Origin: Aquidulcibacter sp.
GTDB lineage: Bacteria; Pseudomonadota; Alphaproteobacteria; Caulobacterales; Aquidulcibacteraceae
NCBI GenBank assembly: GCA_027532555.1
Contig: JAPZTJ010000010.1
Coordinates: 1 to 58,905 of the forward strand
DNA length: 58,905 bases
Direction of reading: 5' to 3'
The notes below the pieces were generated by a model. It worked only from the letters and a program-made list of their open reading frames with translations, was not told the DNA's origin and did no database searches. The first letter of the stretch is position 1; every line of letters begins with the position of its first letter. Of the stretch, positions 43,368-51,467 are shown in pieces. A program made the translations under genes and the position numbers.

Positions 43368-45596
43368 ATGCTAATGTTATCCTTACACTTTTCGCGTCGG
43401 CTTCTACTCGCAGCTACCCTCGTCGGTGTCGCCGTATTGGGAGCATGTGGTGGAGGCGGAGGCAGTCCACAGGCCCCTACGGACGGTCCTCAGCCTTCGA
43501 TTTCAAGCTTTAGCGCTTCGCCAAATTCCATCAGCTCGGGACAAAGTGCCTTGCTGACATGGAGCGTCAAAGATGCAACCAATGTGTCCATAGATAATGG
43601 TATCGGCACTGTGCTCACGCAAACAAGTTTGACAGTAAATCCATTAATAACAACAACTTATACTTTGACAGCAAGCAATGCGCGCGGGTCGATCCTGGCA
43701 GCAACAACCTTGACGGTCTCGCCGAGCCCGCCTCCTTATCCGGTTGGTCTGACAGATGACTTTCTCCTCGTAAATGGCGTTCGGCGAGACTACAGGGTCC
43801 ATGTACCTGCCTCGCTTGGAGGGGCAACTCCGAAGGCAATCGTATTGGTGCTGCACGGCGGCGGAGGCGCGGGGCTCTCTGTTGCAAATACCGGGGCTCA
43901 TCCACTGGCGGTTTTTAGAACTGTTGCTGATCGTGAAGGTTTTGTTGTCGTGTATCCTGGGGGACTCCCCCAGCTTGATGGTGGTGCGGGTTGGAATGAC
44001 TGTCGAAACGACAACAGCCTTGCAGCTCCAACGGACGATATCGCATTCCTAGACGCCCTAATTGACAGAATACGATCTCAATACAAACTTCCCGGTGAAA
44101 AGGTGTTTATGGCGGGCGGGTCCAACGGTGCGCAAATGACCTTTTCCTATGCCTTGGCGCGAAGCGAGCGTGTCGCTGCAATTGCCACTTCGAATGGAAA
44201 CCTGCCTGTTGATCCGAAACCAGGGGCATGCCGAAACCTTCCTGCTCGTCCCATTCCCGTCTTAATGGCCCACGGTACAGCCGATCCGGCGATGCCTTAT
44301 GGTGGCGGATGTGTTGCAAATGTTGGGTCGGGTTGTGCACGTGGTCGTGTCATCAGTGCAGAGGCAACACGCAATTTCTGGCTTGAAGCAAATGGCTTGG
44401 CCAACAAGGTTCCATCGCAAACCATCTTTGAAGTCAATTCAGGTGATGGAGGACCCGCCAACCGATTTCAGTATCTGGGTGTCCCTGCCGTTGAATGGTG
44501 GCGCATGGATGGTGGGGGGCATCCGGTCTCGAGTCAAGCTGTCTTAATCCCGACCAACCCTACAAGTGGTATCCAGAACAGGGATGTTGAATTTGCCGAG
44601 ATAGCATGGTCCTTCTTCAATAAAGCTCTTGCTTCTGGTACTGTGCCGACGAGTACAGCAATCGCAGCAGCGCGGGATTATAGCTCCAGTGTTGGCGGGC
44701 AAACGTTCCTCATTATGCATAACGGAAAGATACTAGATGAGGCTTATGCCAATGGCGGCGCGCCTGAACGTGCGCAACTCTTGGCAAGCGCCACCAAAGG
44801 CTTCACAGGGATGGTGGGTGCTATTGCAGCCTCTGATGGTCTTTTTAACCTAGATGAGCCCGTGGCAAGTCGAGCAATTACAGAATGGAAGAGCGACCCG
44901 GTTCGGTCTAGAATCACTTTTCGGCATCTGCTGACCATGGCAAGTGGTCTTCAAGAGTTCAATGATTTACCTGGCTGGAGTAGCTATCTCAATGCCCAAG
45001 CGATTAATAACCCCGGCAACGTCTTTATCTACAGCGGGGATCCGAATATTCTTGGGCTTGCCATGCAGCGTTTGCTTCCAGCAGAAAAAGTAGAGGATTA
45101 CTTCAGTAGGAAATTATTCAGTCCGCTTGGAATGACCTCCGTGCGCTGGGCCAGCAATTTCTCAGATGGCAATCCCCAGTTATCGGGTGGCGCATATGCT
45201 ACCGCACGAGATTGGGCAAAGTTTGGCGAGTTCGTCCGGCTGACAACTAGCCGCGAATGGAATGGGAGCCCACTTTTGGAAACCTCATTATTCGATCAAG
45301 TATTTCAAGGTTCAAAGGCACATCCTGCTTATGGATTTTACTGGTGGCTAAAGGAGTCTGTTCCAGCCCAACTTGCTGCAACGATAGACTCAAATAACAA
45401 GGAGCAATTCTATCGGCAGATTAAACCCATCATTGATGATGGTCGCGTGCCCGATGATTTAGTCTGGGCCGCTGGTGCCTATGGCCAGCGCCTATACATT
45501 ATACCATCGCGCGGGTTGACGATTATTCGCAACGGGCCGGCGAATGACAATCGGTTTAAAGATGAAGAATTCTTGGGACGGCTCTTCGGGCCATAG
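43368..45596 (+). CDS. Lipoprotein fusion: Ig-like domain + LpqC/PHB-depolymerase-type esterase + beta-lactamase-type serine hydrolase
   Basis: This 742-residue protein has a lipobox VLGAC (Cys27) followed by a Gly tract. An Ig-like module spans about 45-118 (SFSASPNSISSGQSALLTWS). The esterase spans about 125-425: oxyanion VLHGGGGAG, nucleophile MAGGSNGAQM (Ser252), HGTADPAMPYGG (Asp306) and GGGHPVS (His385). The C-terminal domain, about 435-742, is of the class C beta-lactamase/6-aminohexanoate-dimer hydrolase type: LLASATKGF (SxxK, Ser474/Lys477) and YSGDPNILG (Tyr motif). The esterase family cleaves polyhydroxyalkanoate or feruloyl esters; the second domain cleaves esters or amides. AGGAGGG lies 5 nt before the ATG. 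It is probably exposed on the outer membrane. Confidence 0.85.
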   Translation: MLMLSLHFSRRLLLAATLVGVAVLGACGGGGGSPQAPTDGPQPSISSFSASPNSISSGQSALLTWSVKDATNVSIDNGIGTVLTQTSLTVNPLITTTYTLTASNARGSILAATTLTVSPSPPPYPVGLTDDFLLVNGVRRDYRVHVPASLGGATPKAIVLVLHGGGGAGLSVANTGAHPLAVFRTVADREGFVVVYPGGLPQLDGGAGWNDCRNDNSLAAPTDDIAFLDALIDRIRSQYKLPGEKVFMAGGSNGAQMTFSYALARSERVAAIATSNGNLPVDPKPGACRNLPARPIPVLMAHGTADPAMPYGGGCVANVGSGCARGRVISAEATRNFWLEANGLANKVPSQTIFEVNSGDGGPANRFQYLGVPAVEWWRMDGGGHPVSSQAVLIPTNPTSGIQNRDVEFAEIAWSFFNKALASGTVPTSTAIAAARDYSSSVGGQTFLIMHNGKILDEAYANGGAPERAQLLASATKGFTGMVGAIAASDGLFNLDEPVASRAITEWKSDPVRSRITFRHLLTMASGLQEFNDLPGWSSYLNAQAINNPGNVFIYSGDPNILGLAMQRLLPAEKVEDYFSRKLFSPLGMTSVRWASNFSDGNPQLSGGAYATARDWAKFGEFVRLTTSREWNGSPLLETSLFDQVFQGSKAHPAYGFYWWLKESVPAQLAATIDSNNKEQFYRQIKPIIDDGRVPDDLVWAAGAYGQRLYIIPSRGLTIIRNGPANDNRFKDEEFLGRLFGP

Positions 45597-45976
45597 CGGT
45601 CATGATCAGTTGAAGGAGATCAGCGGCGCGGAATGACCCCAACATAATGCCGCGCCGGGCTGCGTTTCCATTAAGCTCGAAATAACCTCGCAGCAATACC
45701 TGCACCATACCTCCTGATAGGGCAAATAAACATTTGCCCCTCTTTCGGGAAGCATCACATTGTCAAATAAATTGGGGGCCAAGAAATAGTAGGAACGACT
45801 TTAAAAGCTGGGGCAAGAAGATGTGCAATCAGGGATTGCTCTCGCGGCTATTTGATCAGGATGCAGCTGTTGTCTCTAGAAGATCAGCATACGCGAATGC
45901 CAACATGTTGATATGAGACTTTGGCTTTGGGTGGGCTTTTGACCACTTAACCGTATTTCTGGTTAACGGTTGGGTC
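45597..45976. other. Intergenic region between fusion esterase and TetR genes
   Basis: No convincing gene is present. CGGCGCGG (45624-45631) and CCGCGCCG (45650-45657) form an 8-bp inverted repeat shortly after the esterase stop, which may help end its transcript although no T run follows. A 31-codon frame starting at ATG 45821 after a purine-rich stretch has no recognised similarity. Confidence 0.4.
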
Positions 45977-46621
45977 TTATGCAATGATCATCCAGCGATC
46001 ATAAAGCGAAGCTAGCGACTGCTTAGCCCAGGCAAGAAAACTCTCGTCTCGTTCCGCTTCGCCGTGTTCAATCCACCAAACGACGCCATCGATCAGGAAA
46101 CCGGCTACCGCATGGGCGCATAAGCCGCGAAGCATAGTATCCTGAGCGAGCCGAGGGTTTGTCTCGGCCAACAAGTCGTCCGTTTTTTTGACAATTCCTG
46201 AATGCAAAGCATCAAAATAATGGCGCAACTCTGGGTCACTCGCGCAATGTCGCACAAGGATCTTAAGCTCATTTGGATTTGCTCGCGCCAACGCGATTAC
46301 CTCTCGCAAGTTTCGTCCAAGGCCTTTCCATGGTCTGCTCTGTAACTCACGCCAAAGCGCAGACAGACGTTGCAGGATCGTGTGAATAAGCTCGTCTTTG
46401 GACGAAAAGTGCCGGTAAAGCACTTGCTTGGGGATTCCCAGCGCTACAGCCAGCGTATCCATAGTCGTTCCACGCACGCCCTGTTGCGCCAGGACAATGG
46501 CTGCAGCTCGCGCAAGTTCATCAACCCGTGCTTGTCTGCGGGTAGCGGCTTCTTCGCGTGGCGGCCGACCCCTGCGTCTATGGGAGACGAGAGCTGTCGC
46601 GAAATCTGGAGCTTGGACCAC
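45977..46621 (-). CDS. TetR-family transcriptional regulator
   Basis: This 214-residue protein has an N-terminal basic arm (SHRRRGRPPREEAATRRQAR). The TetR helix-turn-helix follows: ARAAAIVLAQQGVRGTTMDT, then LAVALGIPKQVLYRHFSSKD. A helical ligand-binding domain follows with a C-terminal tail. The GTG at 46621 is preceded by AGGAGA. It is divergent from the TonB-receptor gene with a 101-bp shared intergenic containing a degenerate GATAC-type palindrome. It is therefore the best candidate for the regulator of those sites. Confidence 0.9.
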   Translation of the reverse strand: MVQAPDFATALVSHRRRGRPPREEAATRRQARVDELARAAAIVLAQQGVRGTTMDTLAVALGIPKQVLYRHFSSKDELIHTILQRLSALWRELQSRPWKGLGRNLREVIALARANPNELKILVRHCASDPELRHYFDALHSGIVKKTDDLLAETNPRLAQDTMLRGLCAHAVAGFLIDGVVWWIEHGEAERDESFLAWAKQSLASLYDRWMIIA

Positions 46622-46658
46622 TTTTTTCTCCTGTAAACTGACATTTTATACATTTCGC

Positions 46659-46688
46659 TTGACTGTTCAAGATATGTGAGACTAATTT
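46659..46688 (+). promoter_or_regulatory. Probable sigma-70 promoter of the TonB receptor
   Basis: TTGACT (46659-46664) and TAATTT (46683-46688) are separated by 18 bp. TTGACT with the same 18-nt spacing is also seen ahead of the ligase gene. The -35 is flanked by a CTTGA/TCAAG inverted repeat. Confidence 0.45.
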
Positions 46689-46693
46689 GTAAC
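46678..46693. promoter_or_regulatory. Degenerate GATAC-type operator in TetR/TonB-receptor intergenic
   Basis: GAGAC-TAATTT-GTAAC keeps the 16-bp frame and shares the exact 11-mer ACTAATTTGTA with the ligase-promoter site. It covers the predicted -10 of the receptor promoter and could serve both divergent genes. Confidence 0.45.
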
Positions 46694-46722
46694 AAATAAA
46701 AATCGAACTTAAGGAGGAGCGC

Positions 46723-49125
46723 ATGGCCGCCTATCGTCTCGGGCTTTTGGCATCAGTTTGTATTTCCGGATGGACTACTACTCCGGCTTTCGCACAGTCA
46801 GCGCCTCAGCAGGCAGCGCCAATAGCCGCAGCTCGTTCAGCCCAAGATCCCCAGTTACAGGTCGTGGAGGAGGTCATTGTGACCGCGCGGAAACGTGCTG
46901 AGCGTCGCGATGACGTGCCAGCCTCGCTGTCTGTCTTCGATCAGGCCTATATGAAGGCCATGGACGTTGCATCTGGCAAGGATCTGACCCGTATTACACC
47001 TGGAGCCTACGTGATCGATAACGGATCGGGGTTTAATGACGAATTTCTGATTCGTGGCGAAGGCGCCGCCCGACAGAATAATGCTGAAACTGGCGTTGGC
47101 CTTTATCGCAATGGAACCTTCATTGCTGGTGGCAATGCTGGCGGTCGCAATTTTGTGCCAATTGACTTCTTCGACGTCGGCTCAGTTACCGTACTTCGTG
47201 GACCACAAGGCTCCTTTTATGGACGCAATGCTCTCGGCGGCGCAGTGGAGATAGTTTCGCAGAGACCGAGCACTGACGCTGAGGGTGAAGTTCAGGTGAG
47301 TACTGGTTCAAATCAAAGCCATACGGCCGAGTTGATAGCTAATGTCCCTTTTGCCGAGACTTTCCTAGTGCGCGTGGGTGGCTTTGTGTCCGACCAACAA
47401 GAGGGTTTCTATAAGTCTTCGATCACGGGGCAGTTTCTCGATAAGGAAGAAACGACTGGATGGCGTGCACAAGCAAATTGGCGGATTTCCCAGAGTTTCG
47501 ACGTAAACTTGCTGCTGGAGCGTTCAGACGAATTTGGACCAAATGTAATCGCATTCGGGCAAGTGCTGCCTCAGAACGATCCCCCGATCAACCCTGTTGG
47601 GGCACCCACGGGATTCTCAGTTGGAAGATTTTTAAAGCCCGTAGACACGCCCAGCTTCTTTGACCGTTCAACGCAAATGAAGTCCTTGGAATGGAACTGG
47701 GACCTCGGATTTGCCGAGTTGAAGTCGACGACCGCTAATCGGAAGCGAATTGCAGCAACGCAATCTGATGTTGATGTCTTTGGCAATAACAATTTGGCAC
47801 GGGTGGTTCCGACTGTTGCGCTGGGTAGCGAGGAGTTCGAACGTTTGACCCAAGATATTCGCTTGGTGTCACGATCAGACTCAGCGCTCACTTGGGTCGT
47901 CGGCTTCGAATACAATAAAGTCGACTCAAGTTTTGACACTGTTAGGTTCTCTGATGCACAGCGCAATGACCGTTTTGATGGCGTTTCCGATGTGCCAACT
48001 ACCCTACCCTCCGCTTGCCTGGTTGCTCCGACTTGCACACTTGCTCAAGTTCAAACTACCGCCCGAAACGCTTATCGGCTTGAGGACTCAGGGGTTGATG
48101 ACACCTCTATCGCTGCCTATGCTGCAAGCACTTGGCGGGTACTTGATACACTTCAGATAAGTGCGGACATTAGATGGAGCCAAGACGAGAAAAACTTCAG
48201 CCTCGCCAACGTTTTCCGCCTCGACAACCCGGCAACACCGGTCAACGAGCAACTAACGCGGTCGATTTCTGCTTCTGAGACATTTAGCAAGTGGACACCC
48301 AGTGTTTCATTCAACTGGCGCTTTGCTGACAACCGCACTCTTTTTGGAAGGATTGGAACTGGCTTTCGGGCGGGCGGGTTCAACAACGATTTGGGCGAGA
48401 TAGGAGATGGGGTAAGCGCAATTGCAATACCATTAAGTTATGGTGAGGAGTTTGTAACGGCTTATGAAATCGGGACCCGCGGTCGCCTTGGGAGGGCTGT
48501 TCGATATGATGTTTCTGCGTATTTAAACCAAAAGCAGAATGTGCTGGTAAATTACTCGGTGTTCGCCGGGACCAGTGCCACCAACACATTGCGAAACGTT
48601 GGTGTCTTGGCGGCCGCTGGCGACTCTCAACAATATGGCATTGATGCCGAGGTCTCGGGTCGGATCCAATTGGGAGCAGGCGTGCTATCGCCTCGATTGA
48701 GTCTCTCCTGGGCTAATGGTGAATATGATGGAGGCTCGGTTTACTCAAATACCCAGACCAATCCTTCCGGTACGCTCGCACTCGTCTCGATCGATGGCAA
48801 AAAAATCCAGCGGCTCCGCGAATGGACCACGGCATCCACTCTCCAATATCGTCGCCCGCTTGTGGGGGAACTAGACCTTGTGTTGATGCTCAGCCAGCGC
48901 CTGGAGCTCGGTGGCTTCGAGGATCCCGCCAACAACAATTTAATGGATGATGTTACGCTCTACGACGGCTCAATTGGGATCGAAAGCAAGAATTGGCGCT
49001 TTACCTTTAGTGGGAAAAACATCACCGACGAGGAATATTTCAACATCTCCCCGGGAAATCTGAGCTTTCAAGCTCAACAGAACGAACCTCGAACTTGGCG
49101 CGCAACTCTGAGTGTCAAGTACTAA
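46723..49125 (+). CDS. TonB-dependent outer-membrane receptor
   Basis: This 800-residue protein has a signal peptide ending PAFAQ near residue 25 and the TonB box VEEVIVTARKRAERR. The plug has DVPASLSVFD, LTRITPGAYVIDNGSG, LIRGEGAARQNNAETGVGLY and VLRGPQGSFYGRNALGGAV. The barrel ends in LSVKY with a C-terminal aromatic. The IVTARKR...VPASLSV type is frequent in sphingomonad and caulobacter clusters for plant, lignin-derived or steroid compounds. AAGGAGGAG precedes the ATG. It lies between the TetR gene and a secreted esterase, so it probably imports that esterase's product. Confidence 0.93.
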   Translation: MAAYRLGLLASVCISGWTTTPAFAQSAPQQAAPIAAARSAQDPQLQVVEEVIVTARKRAERRDDVPASLSVFDQAYMKAMDVASGKDLTRITPGAYVIDNGSGFNDEFLIRGEGAARQNNAETGVGLYRNGTFIAGGNAGGRNFVPIDFFDVGSVTVLRGPQGSFYGRNALGGAVEIVSQRPSTDAEGEVQVSTGSNQSHTAELIANVPFAETFLVRVGGFVSDQQEGFYKSSITGQFLDKEETTGWRAQANWRISQSFDVNLLLERSDEFGPNVIAFGQVLPQNDPPINPVGAPTGFSVGRFLKPVDTPSFFDRSTQMKSLEWNWDLGFAELKSTTANRKRIAATQSDVDVFGNNNLARVVPTVALGSEEFERLTQDIRLVSRSDSALTWVVGFEYNKVDSSFDTVRFSDAQRNDRFDGVSDVPTTLPSACLVAPTCTLAQVQTTARNAYRLEDSGVDDTSIAAYAASTWRVLDTLQISADIRWSQDEKNFSLANVFRLDNPATPVNEQLTRSISASETFSKWTPSVSFNWRFADNRTLFGRIGTGFRAGGFNNDLGEIGDGVSAIAIPLSYGEEFVTAYEIGTRGRLGRAVRYDVSAYLNQKQNVLVNYSVFAGTSATNTLRNVGVLAAAGDSQQYGIDAEVSGRIQLGAGVLSPRLSLSWANGEYDGGSVYSNTQTNPSGTLALVSIDGKKIQRLREWTTASTLQYRRPLVGELDLVLMLSQRLELGGFEDPANNNLMDDVTLYDGSIGIESKNWRFTFSGKNITDEEYFNISPGNLSFQAQQNEPRTWRATLSVKY

Positions 49126-49296
49126 TTCCTAACCGGCAGCTGTACAACAGTTTTTGCTAAGCACTTATGGCACTCGGAAAAGCCGTCGTCAGCAATGCGG
49201 GTTTTTCAAAAGAAATCACTGATGAAACTCAATTCGACGGATTAGCCTGCCTTAATCGTTAAGCATGAGCGACCTTTTATTCCGGAGCACAGAACC

Positions 49297-50514
49297 ATGC
49301 GTCTTACCCTCATCCTGTCATTGATTGTGACCTTCATTGCGGCAGTCATTAACCCGGCTGCCGCGCAAACAATGGCCGCCATGGATATTTCATTCAAGGT
49401 AGGCGAAGCGGAGCGACGCGCCATTCTCGTCAATGAGGCACCAGCAGGCGAGATTCGACCAGTTGTAATTGTTTTGCATGGTGGAAACGGCAGCGCCGAA
49501 AATCAGCGTCTGCGTACCGGTTTCGATGATGTTGCGCGGTCAGAAGGCTTCACTGTTGTATATGCGGAGGGAACCCAATGGGCTCCTCGTCAACATGCAT
49601 GGAACACCGGATATCTGCTCCGTAAGCAGGTCGGTGGTGCCGATGATATTGCCTACCTTGATAAGTTGATTGACCTCTTGATAAGTCAGTATCGAGCAGA
49701 CCCAGCTCGAATTTATATGACTGGTGGCTCGAATGGAGCGATGATGACCTTGGTCTACGCAACACAGCGACCGCAGCGGCTCGCGGCCGTGGCTCCCATT
49801 GTTGGAGCTATGTTCTCCTTTGATAGCCGCCCAATCGTCCCCCTTCCAATTTTACTCATCAATGGCGGCTCAGACAATGAAGTTCCAATTGAAGGCGGCC
49901 TGAGTCGCAACGAACTTGTTAGAAGAAATCAGGCCGCCTCATATAAATCGCTTGAGGAGACGGTATCATTCTGGGTGGCCGCTAATCGGTCAAAGTCAGT
50001 ACCAGTCGTCGAGCAAGTCGGGACAGTTACCACTCGAGTTTTTTCTGCTGGCCCGGCAGGCGCTGAAACAGTTGTGGTTGTAGACTCAGCTGGTGGTCAC
50101 GGATGGCCAGGAAGCAAGTCAAATCGCCAAGAAAACACCCCAATTCAGGCCTTTAAAGGTGCTGACCGCGTGTGGACGTTCTTTAAGGATAAGCAGCGAG
50201 TGCCAGTGCCAGCGCACTCAGTGATTGGAGCAAATGAGAACAAAGGGATGTCCGTTCCGCACAACACGATGCCAGTTGCTTCGAAAATCCAAGGCGAGCA
50301 AAGCAACCGTGCCCGCGCTGCGGCTTCTGGCATTGATGCAAACCAAGATGGTATGATCTCCCGCGCTGAATGGCTTGCTGCTGGCTTTCGCGAGCAGGGA
50401 TTTGCAATCATGGATAGTGATCGAAACGGGAATCTTTCGCCCCAGGAACTGAAGCAGGCACGAACTCGCCTGGAGGATCGACGCACTCAGCCAGTAGGCA
50501 AGCGAAGCAACTAA
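49297..50514 (+). CDS. Secreted LpqC/PHB-depolymerase-type esterase with C-terminal EF-hands
   Basis: This 405-residue protein has a signal peptide ending at about residue 23 (INPAAAQ). The esterase domain has VIVLHGGNGSAENQR, nucleophile MTGGSNGAMM (Ser145), INGGSDNEVPIEGG (Asp193) and SAGGHGWPGS (His268). Residues 340-390 carry two canonical 12-residue EF-hand loops, DANQDGMISRAE (347-358) and DSDRNGNLSPQE (373-384), so calcium binding is likely. The family removes feruloyl/acetyl groups or cleaves short polyesters. It follows the TonB receptor by 171 bp. A second family member is the fusion protein at 43-45 kb. Confidence 0.88.
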   Translation: MRLTLILSLIVTFIAAVINPAAAQTMAAMDISFKVGEAERRAILVNEAPAGEIRPVVIVLHGGNGSAENQRLRTGFDDVARSEGFTVVYAEGTQWAPRQHAWNTGYLLRKQVGGADDIAYLDKLIDLLISQYRADPARIYMTGGSNGAMMTLVYATQRPQRLAAVAPIVGAMFSFDSRPIVPLPILLINGGSDNEVPIEGGLSRNELVRRNQAASYKSLEETVSFWVAANRSKSVPVVEQVGTVTTRVFSAGPAGAETVVVVDSAGGHGWPGSKSNRQENTPIQAFKGADRVWTFFKDKQRVPVPAHSVIGANENKGMSVPHNTMPVASKIQGEQSNRARAAASGIDANQDGMISRAEWLAAGFREQGFAIMDSDRNGNLSPQELKQARTRLEDRRTQPVGKRSN

Positions 50515-50531
50515 ACTCGCATGCTAGTTTG

Positions 50532-50790
50532 CTATGATGTTAGGCCAAGTTGACAAACTCTTGAACCAGCTTCTTGCGACGATGATATCAGTAAAGCCGA
50601 GGTAGCTTGCTGCGGTTTTGTCGTATCGTGTTGCAAAGCGGCGGGAGCATTTAAATTTATTGGCCCGAAGGGCCGCAAAGCGCACCAGCGCTTAAGGCGG
50701 TTTCGTAAAGCATAAGTTGACATAAGGCCGCAGGGTCCCACGTTCATTGTGAGAGTCCTATTTGTTGACGCCGCCGTGTTTGAAGTTAAC
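50532..50790 (-). pseudogene. IS5-family transposase, C-terminal remnant
   Basis: On the minus strand a frame ending at TAG 50532 reads KFKCSRRFATRYDKTAASYL and continues to a short tail. The RFATRYDKTAASYLGF block is the conserved C-terminal end (YREK-type region) of IS5 DDE transposases. Upstream coding sequence is scrambled: RNRLKRW, which should precede this block, appears in another frame, indicating a frameshift. The N-terminal two thirds are missing. GTTGACAAACT (50549-50559) matches the IS5 end at 121-131. Confidence 0.7.
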
Positions 50791-50828
50791 AAAACTTTGG
50801 CTGAAGTTTGAAAATGACCCGGTCACAG

Positions 50829-51083
50829 TCAACCCAGTCGGAGCTTCATGTACAGTGTCGCCATTGCAAACGGCATAACGATCAAGTTGGAAATCGTCAC
50901 AGGCCCGCTGCCAATTGCTACCCCGTATGCTGACCAGAGCACCGTTCCAACCGCTCCAAGTGCTACCGCAGTCAAAGACAGATCGTGCGTTTGGCGAGTT
51001 CGTAACGCGCGGATTGCTTGCGGCAAGAATGCACCGCCCGAGGCTGCCGACGCTGCGTAGCCTAGTATCTCTATTAATTGCAA
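50829..51083 (-). CDS. SemiSWEET-type small sugar transporter
   Basis: This 84-residue protein has three membrane helices and the PQ-loop signature SGGAFLPQAIRALRTRQTHD in the first helix pair, followed by a final helix around TISNLIVMPFAMATLYMKLR. SemiSWEETs form dimers that let sugars or similar small solutes cross the inner membrane without energy input. It sits between IS5 and IS66 remnants, suggesting that it came in with mobile DNA or survived deletion around it. Confidence 0.85.
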   Translation of the reverse strand: MQLIEILGYAASAASGGAFLPQAIRALRTRQTHDLSLTAVALGAVGTVLWSAYGVAIGSGPVTISNLIVMPFAMATLYMKLRLG

Positions 51084-51155
51084 CGTTTCACCTCGATGGC
51101 GTGCCTACCGGCAGCTTTATGACGGACCCCAATCGCGCACAAGTGGTCGATTAGG

Positions 51156-51350
51156 GTAAGCGTCCGGTCTGACACGCCTTGACCGATCAAGCGGGCTGTG
51201 GCGCGACGTCGGGCTTCCAGTTCCACGGCAACAGCTCGTGGAGGCGTTTGTTGGGGTAGTCATCGATGCGGGGAAGGTTGTCGGCAAGCCATGCTTCGGG
51301 ATTGATGGCGTTGAGCTTTGCGGTTTCGATGAGCGAGTAGATGGCAGCAT
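51156..51350 (-). mobile_element. IS66-family transposase (TnpC) C-terminal remnant with IS end
   Basis: On the minus strand LIETAKLNAINPEAW, DDYPNKRLHELLPW and a stop at 51187 form the IS66 transposase C-terminal element. GTAAGCGTCC beginning at 51156 matches the GTAAGCG end typical of IS66 inverted repeats, so the right boundary is visible. Similarity stops abruptly near 51350. The rest of the element, including tnpA and tnpB, is gone. Confidence 0.8.
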
Positions 51351-51467
51351 CATGCTGTGGTTGGAGCCGGAATTTTGGAGTCTAAAGCCGAAGCCGCGAA
51401 AAATTGCTTCGCTCGAGCAGTTCCATGGGATTAGTGGTCGGTGAATGTCGGGCTAGTCGAAAGGCGG

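Noticed and set aside
45821-45916. 31-codon frame after a purine-rich stretch between the esterase and TetR genes
   Set aside because: No recognised family, weak ribosome site, no conservation evidence available.
46659-46673. CTTGA-CTGT-TCAAG as the TetR operator
   Set aside because: The arms are only 5 bp and coincide with the -35 region; the 16-bp GATAC-type site shared with other promoters is the better candidate.
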